From Hungateiclostridiaceae bacterium UBA1305 (lineage in GTDB: Bacteria; Bacillota; Clostridia; Acetivibrionales; DTU013), in the NCBI GenBank assembly GCA_002307275.1, contig DBTX01000072.1, positions 43,637 through 107,636 of the forward strand: a stretch of 64,000 nt of DNA. Direction: 5' to 3'. Shown here piece by piece: positions 63,936 through 64,000 of the stretch (position 1 is its first letter; each line of letters starts with the position of its first letter). A model generated the notes under the pieces. It did not search any database. It was not told where the DNA came from and was given only the letters and a program-made list of their open reading frames with translations. The translations under genes were made by a program, and so were the position numbers.

Positions 63936-64000
63936 ATGGATATGGTTACATATGATTTGGGAAAGATTCAGGAAGCAGCCGATTTTATTAAAACTAAAAT
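63936..64000 (+). CDS. Start of probable purine-nucleoside phosphorylase (3' end outside window)
   Basis: Only 21 codons are visible. YDLGKIQEAADFIKTK resembles the N-terminus of trimeric purine-nucleoside phosphorylases (IQEAA-FI--K). AAAGGAG lies 7 bases before ATG 63936. The call rests on this short match. Confidence 0.45.
   Translation, partial: MDMVTYDLGKIQEAADFIKTK

Overview
The window is about 64 kb of a spore-forming, Gram-positive Firmicute, most likely from class Clostridia (Ruminiclostridium/Acetivibrio-like). Evidence is moderate GC, strong GGAGG ribosome binding sites, many TTG/GTG starts, an alpha/beta-type SASP gene, CotF-like coat genes, the prkA-yhbH-spoVR set, and the Firmicute block prpC-prkC-rsgA-rpe-thiN. 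No prophage, IS transposase, CRISPR array or rRNA operon was seen. Almost everything is chromosomal core, with short dispersed repeats in the spacers.

Layout. 1-2256: 3' part of pyruvate phosphate dikinase. 2373-2490: a small MITE-like insertion. 2.8-6.6 kb: PAS-HisKA kinase, AraC-type response regulator and an AEC permease. 6.7-8.2 kb: a small unknown protein, tRNA-Gln and an L,D-transpeptidase. 8.8-13.4 kb: ribonuclease J behind a possible attenuator, then tyrS and tmcAL on the minus strand. 13.5-27.6 kb: a long plus-strand series for replication restart, translation and cell-envelope signalling (priA, def, fmt, DUF116, rsmB, rlmN, prpC, prkC, rsgA, rpe, thiN, NRAMP transporter). 27.8-30.9 kb: minus-strand aminotransferase and rqcH. 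31.1-33.5 kb: infC-rpmI-rplT with a leader attenuator, then a TrmH-family methyltransferase. 33.5-35.5 kb: a yybP-ykoY manganese riboswitch ahead of a GDT1/UPF0016 exporter and a CaCA exchanger. 35.5-41 kb: DUF4363/YetF pair, two KtrA-like subunits, KtrB and an ArsB/NhaD permease. 41.1-41.9 kb: spore genes. 42.1-47.8 kb: uracil permease with a PyrR-like leader, MGDG-synthase-type glycosyltransferase, FapA and DacF. 48-54.6 kb: a radical SAM protein and a three-gene TadE/DUF5702 surface module. 54.7-57.6 kb: TrpB2 and a membrane protein of unknown function. 57.9-62.6 kb: prkA-yhbH-spoVR. 62.7 kb to the end: tRNA-Val, a lipoprotein and the start of a probable purine nucleoside phosphorylase.

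Themes. RNA-level control is frequent: a yybP-ykoY riboswitch, an infC leader, a PyrR-like attenuator and a candidate attenuator before ribonuclease J. infC appears to start at a rare ATC codon. Short repeats have entered both spacers and genes. A 35-bp element occurs once in the pyrimidine leader and once as the coding C-terminus of the YetF protein. GGGGAC-type palindromes recur. Several conserved proteins (Fmt, YhbH, the radical SAM protein, the DUF5702 protein) carry in-frame tandem repeats in likely surface loops. The least understood coding material is the Tad-like module at 50.1-54.6 kb and the membrane protein at 56.2-57.6 kb.
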